From the IMG/VR virus record IMGVR_UViG_3300031857_012508, positions 1 through 20,021 of that record: a DNA stretch of 20,021 nt; one strand, 5' to 3'. The first letter of the stretch is position 1; every line of letters begins with the position of its first letter. The stretch comes from a virus. The notes beneath the pieces were generated by a model that was given only the letters and a program-made list of their open reading frames with translations, made no database searches and was not told the origin of the DNA. A program made the translations under genes and the position numbers. Positions 15,012 through 20,021 of the stretch are shown here, in pieces.

Positions 15012-15820
15012 CCCCTCTGAAAGAGAGAAAGCAGAGACAGTTCGCCGCCTTTCTTCTCATCCACATCCACAGCCAGCCGTGATCCGGTGATGATCGTGGG
15101 GCTATAGGTGCTGGAACTGTAAGCGCGATGTTGTTTGTTGACCACTGCACAATGCACTACGCTGTCGAAATACTTGGCGCTATTCAGCGAGAAGTTGCGC
15201 GTGCCCGCAACAGGAACAATCTTCTCACGACCTTCCAGACTTTCACTCTCCAGTTCATGACTGATGGCTACGACGTTAATATCCACCACTTGAATGAAGC
15301 TGAGCACTTGCTCCATCAGACTACCTTGCACAGCATAGTCTGTGAATGTCTTCTTGTATTCTTCGCCGCCAGGCTTCTGGAGTTCCTTGAGAATGCCCTT
15401 GTTCATGGCACTGTTGGCCAGCTGGCTCAGACTGTCAATGACGAGAATGTCATTGGCTCCAAACTTGGCAAGGTCAAGTTCAGAGTGCTTGGCTTCTGCA
15501 TCCTTTGCACAGATGGGGCAGTTGATCTTGCCATGTGAGGAACAGATCTTTTTCACACCACCACGAATCACTTCACGCACTGTGTCGATGGCAATGGGAT
15601 AGAGCCTGTGATCGGGGATGGAAATCACGTTCACATTCTTGCGGAACTTAGGATCAAGGATCGCAGGATTGAGTAGTGTTTTGATTCCGTTCTCAAGGTC
15701 CATCCAGTGAAGCGTGAAATGCTCCGCGAGTTTTCCCACAAGTGCAGTCTTGCCAGTCTTCGGCGCACCGTAGACAAGTACCTTTGCGCGTGTGGCAGAT
15801 GAGTAATCGTTCAGATTCAT
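15008..15820 (-). CDS. RecA-like P-loop ATPase, Sak4-type recombinase candidate (AAA_24)
   Basis: The product has 270 residues, about the size of a single RecA-fold domain. Walker A is GAPKTGKT (18-25) directly after the first strand (KVLVY), and Walker B is DILVIDSL with D129. The C-terminal part has HELESESLEGREKIVPVAGT and strands as in AAA_24 proteins. Phage proteins of this group include the Sak4 family of single-strand annealing recombinases; the assignment rests on fold and motifs. Between strands there is C93-x2-H96-x4-C101-x2-C104, a zinc-knuckle-like set not required by the fold. The ATG at 15820 follows AAAGG at short distance and lies 9 bases after the 174-aa gene's stop. With the nuclease two genes upstream and a possible SSB downstream it could form a recombination module repairing or concatenating phage DNA. 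Confidence 0.85.
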   Translation of the reverse strand: MNLNDYSSATRAKVLVYGAPKTGKTALVGKLAEHFTLHWMDLENGIKTLLNPAILDPKFRKNVNVISIPDHRLYPIAIDTVREVIRGGVKKICSSHGKINCPICAKDAEAKHSELDLAKFGANDILVIDSLSQLANSAMNKGILKELQKPGGEEYKKTFTDYAVQGSLMEQVLSFIQVVDINVVAISHELESESLEGREKIVPVAGTRNFSLNSAKYFDSVVHCAVVNKQHRAYSSSTYSPTIITGSRLAVDVDEKKGGELSLLSLFQRG

Positions 15821-15829
15821 GTGAGCCTT

Positions 15830-16354
15830 TCAGTGAGGAGTTGTGGAAGGGGGAGAAGTCATCAGGTGAAGCTGCCGCTGGAGAAGCGCAATGATGCGAT
15901 CCACATCTGCTTGCTCCACTTCGACAGTGATGATCGCGAAGAATCTGTAGATGGGACCAGAGAGAGTGTGCTCTGTTTCGCGCTTGTCCAGCTGGATGCG
16001 GAACATAGAACTTTCTCCTCTGCGCTGTTCTCCAAGATATTTCAAGTCCAGCTTCTCCATGATTGCACAGATTGCTTCTGCTGCTTGCTCGTTGGAAAGA
16101 GGAATCTTGGATGTCATCGTTGCAGCGTAGTTGATACCGCAAGGAATCATGGAATCCATGCCAATCATCGGCGCGGGGGAAACTCCAATGAACACTTCAT
16201 TCGCGGAGTCACCAAAGGTGATGGACGGCTGTCCAGGAAACGCAGCAAGATCAGCATCCAGCATCTTGTACTTATGCGGATTCACTTCACCTGAACGAAC
16301 TACCTTGGGCAGTTTGAACAGGCTCTTCACATCAAACTTGTCAGAATCGCTCAT
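15830..16354 (-). CDS. Hypothetical protein between nuclease and recombinase, 174 aa
   Basis: I do not recognise this 174-residue protein. The N-terminus is basic (KSLFKLPKVVRSGEVNPHKY), followed by a strand-rich middle (PSITFGDSANEVFIGVSPAP, MIPCGINYAAT). The C-terminal half looks like an alternating helix and strand domain (NEQAAEAICAIMEKLDLKYL, SSMFRIQLDKRE, IYRFFAIITVEVEQADVDRI), which resembles a ferredoxin-like alpha/beta layout, though that is only a guess. There is no catalytic motif. The ATG at 16354 has AAGGAG upstream and overlaps the nuclease gene by 14 bases, while the recombinase gene starts 9 bases after its stop, so the three genes are translated together. Position suggests a helper of the nuclease or ATPase. 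Confidence 0.8.
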   Translation of the reverse strand: MSDSDKFDVKSLFKLPKVVRSGEVNPHKYKMLDADLAAFPGQPSITFGDSANEVFIGVSPAPMIGMDSMIPCGINYAATMTSKIPLSNEQAAEAICAIMEKLDLKYLGEQRRGESSMFRIQLDKRETEHTLSGPIYRFFAIITVEVEQADVDRIIALLQRQLHLMTSPPSTTPH

Positions 16355-17363
16355 TCAGTCTCTCCTTCTGTCGCTGCGTGATTTCTGTCAGCGTGGTTGC
16401 AAAGTCAATGTGTTCGATTGCTTCGATATCTGCGAGACTTTGGATGCGGGGAAGCTCACCAAAGTTCTTGCCGAAGGCATGTGATGTTGAGAACTCACAA
16501 GTCTCGAAGAACTCACAACGCTTCATGAAGTTGAAGCATGATCTTCCACGCTTGGGGAAGAAGTTGAGTTCAGTGTAGTGCTCGATCTGCTGATGCAGAA
16601 GCAGTTGATCTTGAATCCACTCTGCTTTCTTGAGTGCGTTCTTCACAAACTCAAACTGCATCCACTCCTGACTGGAAGCACTGTAGACTGTGTAGAGCAC
16701 AGAGTATTCTGTACCGCCGAGCATGTCCACTACAACTGCGTAGCTCAGGGCTTGGTCTGAGTTGGCATACATGACGGGATCGACGCTGGTGAATCCAGTA
16801 GTCTTGTTCTCTTTGACCAGGAACCTGCCAGTCTCACGATGCTGAAGCACTTCGTCAATGTGGCCACTGTAGAAATGGCCATCCTCGAAGTCAATGGCCA
16901 TCGTGCCTTCGATCTTTACAGAGTCATACTCTGCAAGATTGGTCTCCGTCTGGTAGAATTCTTCGTAAGCGTACAGTGCCCAGATGGCTTCAAAGAAACT
17001 CTTACCTGCACTGCGTGTAGCCTTGCGTTCTTCCATGAAAAGATCAATGTCCCATGCAAGAAACGCTGCCCATGTTGCTTCGTTGATATCTCGTGTCTTG
17101 TCGTAAACGGCAACACCCGCACCAACTGCGTGGCCAAACGCGAAGGTGGGAGAATTCAAGCGATCTGCTGTGCCCGCTTCGGCTTGCAGTTTCTTGATCT
17201 GATATTTGCGCGGGCAGCTGTGAAAAATGTCAGCTGTAGAATACGTGATGAGGTTCTGGTGTGCAACCAGTGTGCTGTAGTTATCCTTGAGCACTTTGAC
17301 TGCGGCACCAAAACCTGGCGTAGCTTCTGTCACGCTTGTTGCGAGAATGTCATTCATGTTCAT
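16341..17363 (-). CDS. PD-(D/E)XK exonuclease, RecB/Cas4-like with 4Fe-4S cysteines
   Basis: With the start at 17363 the product has 340 residues. Motifs of the RecB nuclease family appear in order: H78 (FAFGHAVGAG), D170 in GHIDEV, E185-x-K187 in KENKTTG, and the QxxxY motif Q204-ALS-Y208. Cysteines C50 (SCPRKY), C276, C283 and C289 (CFNFMKRCEFFETC) match the split arrangement that holds an iron-sulfur cluster in AddB and Cas4-like enzymes. It probably resects DNA ends to give single strands for the RecA-like ATPase encoded just downstream. The frame is open to an ATG at 17444, but the ATG at 17363 has AGAGGAG 6 bases ahead and overlaps the previous gene by 14 bases, so it is preferred. Polarity and processivity cannot be read from the sequence. 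Confidence 0.92.
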   Translation of the reverse strand: MNMNDILATSVTEATPGFGAAVKVLKDNYSTLVAHQNLITYSTADIFHSCPRKYQIKKLQAEAGTADRLNSPTFAFGHAVGAGVAVYDKTRDINEATWAAFLAWDIDLFMEERKATRSAGKSFFEAIWALYAYEEFYQTETNLAEYDSVKIEGTMAIDFEDGHFYSGHIDEVLQHRETGRFLVKENKTTGFTSVDPVMYANSDQALSYAVVVDMLGGTEYSVLYTVYSASSQEWMQFEFVKNALKKAEWIQDQLLLHQQIEHYTELNFFPKRGRSCFNFMKRCEFFETCEFSTSHAFGKNFGELPRIQSLADIEAIEHIDFATTLTEITQRQKERLNERF

Positions 17364-17622
17364 GTTCTGCTCCTCTGCGCTCAAGTTCCTTATCAAAGTC
17401 ATCAAGCCATTGATAAATGGGTGTGCCGTAAACTGGAACATCATACCCGTCTATTTCGAACTCATCAAACGCCTCGTCTCCGAGATACACCATCTCGAGC
17501 CCAGTTAATTCCTTCGCTTTACGCTCAAGGAATGCCCGAGTGTTTCTGATGTGCGATGTTTCCATATCTTTGATAGCAATACGCTTGCCATCTTTGCACG
17601 TCCAAATGCGTAGCCTGCTCAT
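17350..17622 (-). CDS. Small phage protein of W..KDG..I.I.DM..SHI type, 90 aa
   Basis: The product has 90 residues. Its first half, RIWTCKDGKRIAIKDMETSH followed by IRNTRAFLERKA, fits a small family I know from phages and plasmids in which a W-T-x-DG strand pair precedes an I-x-x-M-x-x-xH-I helix; no function is known to me. The C-terminal half is acidic and aromatic (FDEFEIDGYDVPVYGTPIYQ, WLDDFDKELE) and ends RRGAEHEHE. The ATG at 17622 has AGGAG upstream and overlaps the preceding stop (ATGA). The last codons double as the ribosome-binding site and first codons of the nuclease gene, so expression of the two is linked. Confidence 0.8.
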   Translation of the reverse strand: MSRLRIWTCKDGKRIAIKDMETSHIRNTRAFLERKAKELTGLEMVYLGDEAFDEFEIDGYDVPVYGTPIYQWLDDFDKELERRGAEHEHE

Positions 17623-17852
17623 GTCTTGCTCCTCTTAGGCCAATCAGCGGGGCGGTCAGTCCATTCGATTTCATCCTGGATGACCGCTAGCTCTGGCTTT
17701 CGAGCGGTGCTTGCTGCAACTTTCACAGGCGTGTCTGCCCAAGCAGCTTGGCTCCAATGCTTTCCATTCCACCAGCGCACGCAACCTAAATCCTTGCAAA
17801 CGCTGGCAGGCCACCAACCAATGCTGGGTGGCGGTCCTTTTCTCCAGTTCAT
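17619..17852 (-). CDS. Small Trp-rich phage protein, 77 aa
   Basis: The product has 77 residues with eight tryptophans. The segment PPPSIGWWPASVCKDLGCVR then WWNGKHWSQAAW recalls the short WW-NG-xW modules seen in many small phage and prophage proteins, where they may mediate binding; function is unknown. The tail IEWTDRPADWPKRSKT is a short motif of similar style. The ATG at 17852 has AAGGAG 6 bases upstream and overlaps the previous gene as ATGA, and the stop overlaps the next start in the same manner, so it sits inside a chain of four coupled small genes. Confidence 0.8.
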   Translation of the reverse strand: MNWRKGPPPSIGWWPASVCKDLGCVRWWNGKHWSQAAWADTPVKVAASTARKPELAVIQDEIEWTDRPADWPKRSKT

Positions 17853-18133
17853 TTCATGCTCCTTGCTCTCAGCATGGTGTCGGCTACCTCGCCAGCGCGA
17901 CGTACTATTTCTCTCGGTGACATGTTCGGGAAGATCGACAACTCTACTTCCAGCGCTCTTGCGGCAAGATCATGTCGCAAGCTGACACAAATCATGTCGT
18001 CTAGCCAGTCGGTGCCGCTGTTTGGTACGCGCAGCTTGATGGCCGCGTATTGGCGCAGGGTCATGCCCTCTTCTTGGCCGTGCATGTGTGTTGACGGAAA
18101 CGCCGGTCCGCCAGTTTGTTCAAGCATGTTCAT
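17849..18133 (-). CDS. Phage hypothetical protein, TGGPAFP...EGMTLRQY type, 94 aa
   Basis: The product has 94 residues from the ATG at 18133. The opening TGGPAFP, then EGMTLRQYAAIK, and a C-terminal helix ending AGEVADTMLRARSMK, are the pattern of a very common phage protein (GGPAFP...GMTLRDYFAA...ADAMLKAR) whose function I do not know. The frame is open upstream to a TTG at 18193 and an ATG at 18187, but 18133 has GGAG 9 bases ahead and a 14-base overlap with the previous gene, the same architecture as at the nuclease start, so I prefer it. Here AAIKLRV stands where most relatives have AAKA. Confidence 0.83.
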   Translation of the reverse strand: MNMLEQTGGPAFPSTHMHGQEEGMTLRQYAAIKLRVPNSGTDWLDDMICVSLRHDLAARALEVELSIFPNMSPREIVRRAGEVADTMLRARSMK

Positions 18134-18362
18134 CTTCAGCGTCTCCACGGTCAAAAGGTTCAAGCAGATTGCGGAGCTTTTTGGCATTCGCAATCATCCA
18201 GTCAGCAGTTTCTGTGCACGCAGTCACGGAATCTACTGTAGGCATATCACTATTAATGTACCTCAGTAGTGGCATTCTTGCAGCTTCGTAAAACCGCTCT
18301 CGTCGAGCTTTCAGTTCAGCCAATGCCTCTTCATCTTTCTTCGTCCACGTTTCACGTGTCAT
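18120..18362 (-). CDS. Small charged helical hypothetical protein, 80 aa
   Basis: The 80-residue product is rich in Glu, Arg and Lys. The first half is one predicted helix (TKKDEEALAELKARRERFYE), the second carries VDSVTACTETADWMIANAKK and ends FDRGDAEDEHA. No family is recognised. The ATG at 18362 follows AGGAG at 9 bases. The leader before it repeats AATCTTTGA-type units (three ATCTTT copies in 18380-18405 on the - strand). Its last codons overlap the next gene's start by 14 bases and resemble, base by base, the end of the 90-aa gene at 17350. Confidence 0.75.
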   Translation of the reverse strand: MTRETWTKKDEEALAELKARRERFYEAARMPLLRYINSDMPTVDSVTACTETADWMIANAKKLRNLLEPFDRGDAEDEHA

Positions 18363-18395
18363 GATTGTTTCTCCTGAACAAAGATTTCAAAGATT

Positions 18396-19100
18396 TTAAA
18401 GATCATCCACAGCGATCTTCTTACGTGCTCCCGAAGCACTCGTGCCTTTTACCGTCGCCTTGACAATCTCAGTCTTCGTATGCACTTGTGCTGCATCAAT
18501 GATGCGAGCAATTTCTGCATCATCCAACAAATGCACAGTCTCAGGATAGCTGATGAGCAGACTGTGAACATTGCGAAGATGCTGTGGCATCATGGGGTCT
18601 TTGGCAAGCAACGTAGATTCCAGCGATGCTAGAGACATCTCCAGCTTGGTCATTACGTCATGCGGGATTGCATCATTTGTCTTCATGGTTCTTTCTCTCC
18701 AGGAAAGTGGCTCGGCCGCGGCTCCGCCGTTACAAAATGTGAGGGTCACAGCTATGTTGTCAAGTGCAGTCATGCGTTCTTGTTGACTAAGCTGCATGAA
18801 TTGCCACTCGATACGATCCAGCTTCAGATCACTGAGCGGTCGTTGCCAATAGTTTAGCGTGTGTGTCAGAAGCAAATGTCGTTGATAAGATTCCAGGGGA
18901 ATCCAATCTTTGGCAAGCACTGCACTCGGGAATCTGTGCAACACATTCAACACCAGCGGCAATGAGATATGCGATTCTGCGGTGAAGCGAGATGCCGGCG
19001 AAGTGATGTGAAAACAAAACCCTCGGGCTACATGAGCAACGAGGGTTCTTCGTTGTAGTTCCTCAGAAAATGGAGGAACAAAATAGGGAAGTCTGGGCAT
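18396..19100 (-). CDS. Open frame of 234 codons; C-terminal 96 residues resemble a small phage protein
   Basis: The C-terminal part from the internal ATG at 18686 (MKTNDAIPHDVMTKLEMSLA, then LLAKDPMMPQHLRNVHSLLI, SYPETVHLLDDAEIARII, ending IAVDDL) is of a type I recall as a free-standing phage protein of about 100 residues with unknown function. That ATG has GGAG 10 bases upstream. The same frame is open without a stop up to the ATG at 19100, one base after the preceding gene. The added 138 residues (MPRLPYFVPPFSEELQRR..., LDRIEWQFMQLSQQERMTAL) look protein-like, but contain a terminator-like hairpin at 19018-19047, and the stretch FCNGGAAAEPLSWRERT looks non-coding. Three readings remain: one 234-aa protein, two in-frame proteins without a separating stop, or a 96-aa gene with a 414-base leader. 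The SD at 19100 is weak. Confidence 0.6.
   Translation of the reverse strand: MPRLPYFVPPFSEELQRRTLVAHVARGFCFHITSPASRFTAESHISLPLVLNVLHRFPSAVLAKDWIPLESYQRHLLLTHTLNYWQRPLSDLKLDRIEWQFMQLSQQERMTALDNIAVTLTFCNGGAAAEPLSWRERTMKTNDAIPHDVMTKLEMSLASLESTLLAKDPMMPQHLRNVHSLLISYPETVHLLDDAEIARIIDAAQVHTKTEIVKATVKGTSASGARKKIAVDDL
18684..18700 (-). promoter_or_regulatory. Internal ribosome-binding site and ATG inside the 234-codon frame
   Basis: On the - strand GGAG (18700-18697) precedes an in-frame ATG (18686-18684) by 10 bases. Initiation here would give a 96-residue protein covering just the conserved-looking part of the frame. Confidence 0.45.
19018..19047 (-). terminator. Terminator-like hairpin after the 63-aa gene
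   Basis: A perfect 8-bp stem (AACCCTCG at 19018-19025, CGAGGGTT at 19040-19047) with a 14-base loop is followed on the - strand by TTGTTTTCAC, a U-rich tail. It lies 54 bases after the stop of the 63-aa gene, a normal terminator place, but inside the open frame that starts at 19100. It could terminate, attenuate, or be without effect when the frame is translated. Confidence 0.6.
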
Positions 19101-19101
19101 G

Positions 19102-19293
19102 TCAGTCAGTGATGACCTTAACCGGCTCAACTTCAATGGGCAAACCGTTGCGATCATTGACGAACATGTCAAAGTTCATGGGCAGAGTCGTTCCATCAAC
19201 GTATGCAGAGATACGGAGAACAGAGAAAGTGCCGAACTGTTGAAGCTGCTGGGTAACACGAGTGACGTTGTGAAGTTCAAGGCGAGATATCAT
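19102..19293 (-). CDS. Small hypothetical phage protein, 63 aa
   Basis: The 63-residue product looks like a single small beta-rich domain: MISRLELHNVTRVTQQLQQF, then GTFSVLRISAYVDGTTLPMN and a short acidic tail (IEVEPVKVITD). I recognise no family. The ATG at 19293 has AAAGGA 6 bases upstream. Its leader carries the sequence AGTCTCAACAACCTCAA, which nearly matches part of the polymerase leader. A terminator-like hairpin follows the stop, so this gene may close an upstream transcription unit that starts outside the window. Confidence 0.75.
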   Translation of the reverse strand: MISRLELHNVTRVTQQLQQFGTFSVLRISAYVDGTTLPMNFDMFVNDRNGLPIEVEPVKVITD

Positions 19294-19322
19294 GATGTGT
19301 CCTTTGGTTGAGGTTGTTGAGA

Positions 19323-19571
19323 CTATAGGGCTGTGAGATACAGAAGGGTGAAGTCAATTCTTGTGTGCGTTGCAGAAAGCTCAGTTCTTGTGATGACTAG
19401 CTTGCTCCAGCCTACCAAGCCTGCTTGCCGCCGTGCAACATTCTCCGCTGTCTTGACACGCTTTACACCATCTTCAACAGTGCGAGCATGCTCCTTGCTG
19501 ACAGTGATGGATGCGCTGCCAGTTTGTTTGATTGTGTTCCAGATTGTGTGATATCTGGAAGACAGCATCAT
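19323..19571 (-). CDS. Small basic hypothetical phage protein, 82 aa
   Basis: The 82-residue protein is basic. It reads RYHTIWNTIKQTGSASITVS, then KEHARTVEDGVKRVKTAENV and ARRQAGLVGWSKLVITRTEL, ending with strand-like TRIDFTLLYLTAL. The layout (helix, turn, basic helix, strand) suggests a small nucleic-acid-binding or structural protein, but I recognise no known function. Two ATGs in tandem start it; the first, at 19571, overlaps the previous stop as ATGA. The SD is weak (AGAGAA), consistent with reliance on coupling to the upstream gene. Confidence 0.75.
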   Translation of the reverse strand: MMLSSRYHTIWNTIKQTGSASITVSKEHARTVEDGVKRVKTAENVARRQAGLVGWSKLVITRTELSATHTRIDFTLLYLTAL

Positions 19572-19840
19572 ATGTTCTCTACACTGAACATTTTTCTGCG
19601 GTGTTCTGTTGTGTTGCAGAGTCTGAAAGTTCCAACTTGCTCAGTGCTCGCGTATGAACACTTGAGAAACTTGTCGTCATAAGTTTCCATGCCAATGCTG
19701 GAGCATTGTCTCTGATAGGCAAGAAACTTGCGGACCAGCATGACGCGCAGACTCTCATACTCTTTTTGCGATAGCGCCGACACGCGGATGGTCTCGCCAT
19801 CCATCACGACGCTATTGAAAATAGACTGTAGAGTTTTCAA
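19568..19840 (-). CDS. Small hypothetical protein with TTG start, 90 aa
   Basis: The 90-residue product starts with a TTG at 19840 that overlaps the previous gene's stop (TTGA). A full AGGAG lies 6 bases before this TTG. The next in-frame ATG is 12 codons later and has no comparable ribosome-binding site, so TTG is favoured. The first part contains TIRVSALSQKEYESLRVMLV then RKFLAYQRQ, a strand followed by a long helix. The second part has three cysteines in SSIGMETYDDKFLKCSYAST and EQVGTFRLCNTTEH. No family is recognised; it looks like other small phage proteins of early regions. Confidence 0.7.
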   Translation of the reverse strand: MKTLQSIFNSVVMDGETIRVSALSQKEYESLRVMLVRKFLAYQRQCSSIGMETYDDKFLKCSYASTEQVGTFRLCNTTEHRRKMFSVENI

Positions 19841-20021
19841 TCAATGCTCCTGGCAGCTTCTTCTTGCAGCGCATCGTCTACAAGCGTTTCGATTCTGTGG
19901 ATGTCTTGAGGCGTCAGATCACGCTCAAGCACCATACGTTGCTGGCCATTGGAAACTTTCCAATGGGAAGAATACACAATCCATGCGCCATCTTCATCAT
20001 AGCTGACCCAACGAGTTTGAG
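19837..20021 (-). CDS. 5'-truncated hypothetical protein (60 C-terminal residues visible)
   Basis: A reading frame enters from the right edge and stops with TGA at 19837-19839. The 60 visible residues run QTRWVSYDEDGAWIVYSS, then HWKVSNGQQRMVLERDLTPQ, and end ETLVDDALQEEAARSID. The beginning is strand-rich with Trp and Tyr, the end is a charged helix. There is no start codon within the window, so the gene begins to the right of it. Its last bases supply the SD and overlap the TTG start of the next gene, the same coupled layout as elsewhere in this block, which supports it as real. Confidence 0.75.
   Translation of the reverse strand, partial: QTRWVSYDEDGAWIVYSSHWKVSNGQQRMVLERDLTPQDIHRIETLVDDALQEEAARSID
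19847..19851 (-). promoter_or_regulatory. Ribosome-binding site deciding a TTG start
   Basis: AGGAG on the - strand stands 6 bases upstream of TTG (19840-19838). The TTG shares two bases with the stop of the truncated upstream gene. The spacing is ideal, and makes TTG more likely than the ATG 36 bases downstream. Confidence 0.6.

Noticed and set aside
16839-17549. 236-codon + strand frame opposite the nuclease and 90-aa genes
   Set aside because: It lies antisense to the nuclease carrying all RecB-family motifs. It is Cys-rich, has no SD and lies alone on that strand.
18711-18724. CTCGGCCGCGGCTC mirror-symmetric GC-rich patch
   Set aside because: It is a mirror repeat, not an inverted repeat, so it forms no hairpin or dyad operator as such. 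It may be chance.
18735-18763. Possible - strand promoter: perfect TTGACA (18763-18758) before the internal start at 18686
   Set aside because: At 17-base spacing the -10 hexamer is ACATTT (1 of 6 matches), and at 18 bases CATTTT (3 of 6). Without a credible -10 box I do not call it.
1-20021. Search for tRNA genes, CRISPR arrays, integrase/att sites, insertion sequences, RNA polymerase or anti-defence genes
   Set aside because: By reading I found no cloverleaf, no spaced direct repeats, no transposase or integrase motifs, and no single-subunit RNA polymerase signature. Absence is by eye only.

Overview
The window looks like part of the genome of a tailed bacteriophage with a podovirus-like virion, probably infecting a proteobacterium. 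The left 8.65 kb reads rightward and encodes large virion or DNA-ejection type proteins. The right 11.3 kb reads leftward and is a tightly packed replication, recombination and nucleotide-metabolism cluster with a family A DNA polymerase. Several small leftward proteins (the WVEPLYTHP, TGGPAFP...EGMTLR and RWWNGKHWS types) resemble ones I associate with phages of Burkholderiales and related bacteria; this host guess is from memory and weak. I see no integrase, repressor, RNA polymerase, tRNA, CRISPR array or insertion sequence, so lifestyle cannot be decided here.

Left part (1-8652, + strand): a 3'-terminal fragment of an Ala/Pro/Gln/Met-rich protein, a 455-aa Gly/Ala-rich protein with a compact C-terminal domain, a 583-aa coiled-coil protein and a 1701-aa giant with hydrophobic segments at both ends. 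Order, size and composition fit the internal (ejection) proteins of a short-tailed phage. A strong bidirectional terminator at 8681-8700 separates this block from the convergent block.

Right part (8723-20021, - strand), in transcription order from the right edge: a 5'-truncated gene, then small phage proteins (90, 82 and 63 aa); an open frame of 234 codons whose C-terminal 96 residues look like a separate small protein; four overlapping small genes (80, 94, 77 and 90 aa); a RecB/Cas4-type PD-(D/E)XK nuclease with a predicted 4Fe-4S cluster; an unknown 174-aa protein; a RecA-like P-loop ATPase resembling Sak4-type recombinases; a sigma70-like promoter; a DUF3310 protein; a 155-aa possible ssDNA-binding protein; a terminator; DNA polymerase with 3'-5' exonuclease; a DUF3987-type P-loop ATPase likely acting as replicative helicase or primase-helicase; a short GC-rich insert of two genes; a winged-helix-like small protein; and a MazG-type nucleotide pyrophosphohydrolase. 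Most adjacent leftward genes overlap by 4 to 14 bases with SD sequences inside the upstream gene, so translational coupling is the rule. Three genes (MazG, polymerase, possible SSB) instead have G-poor leaders with no clear SD.

Several starts were set from ribosome-binding sites rather than from the longest open frame: polymerase at 14025, helicase at a GTG at 11812, DUF3310 at 14945, nuclease at 17363, 94-aa protein at 18133, and a TTG start at 19840.
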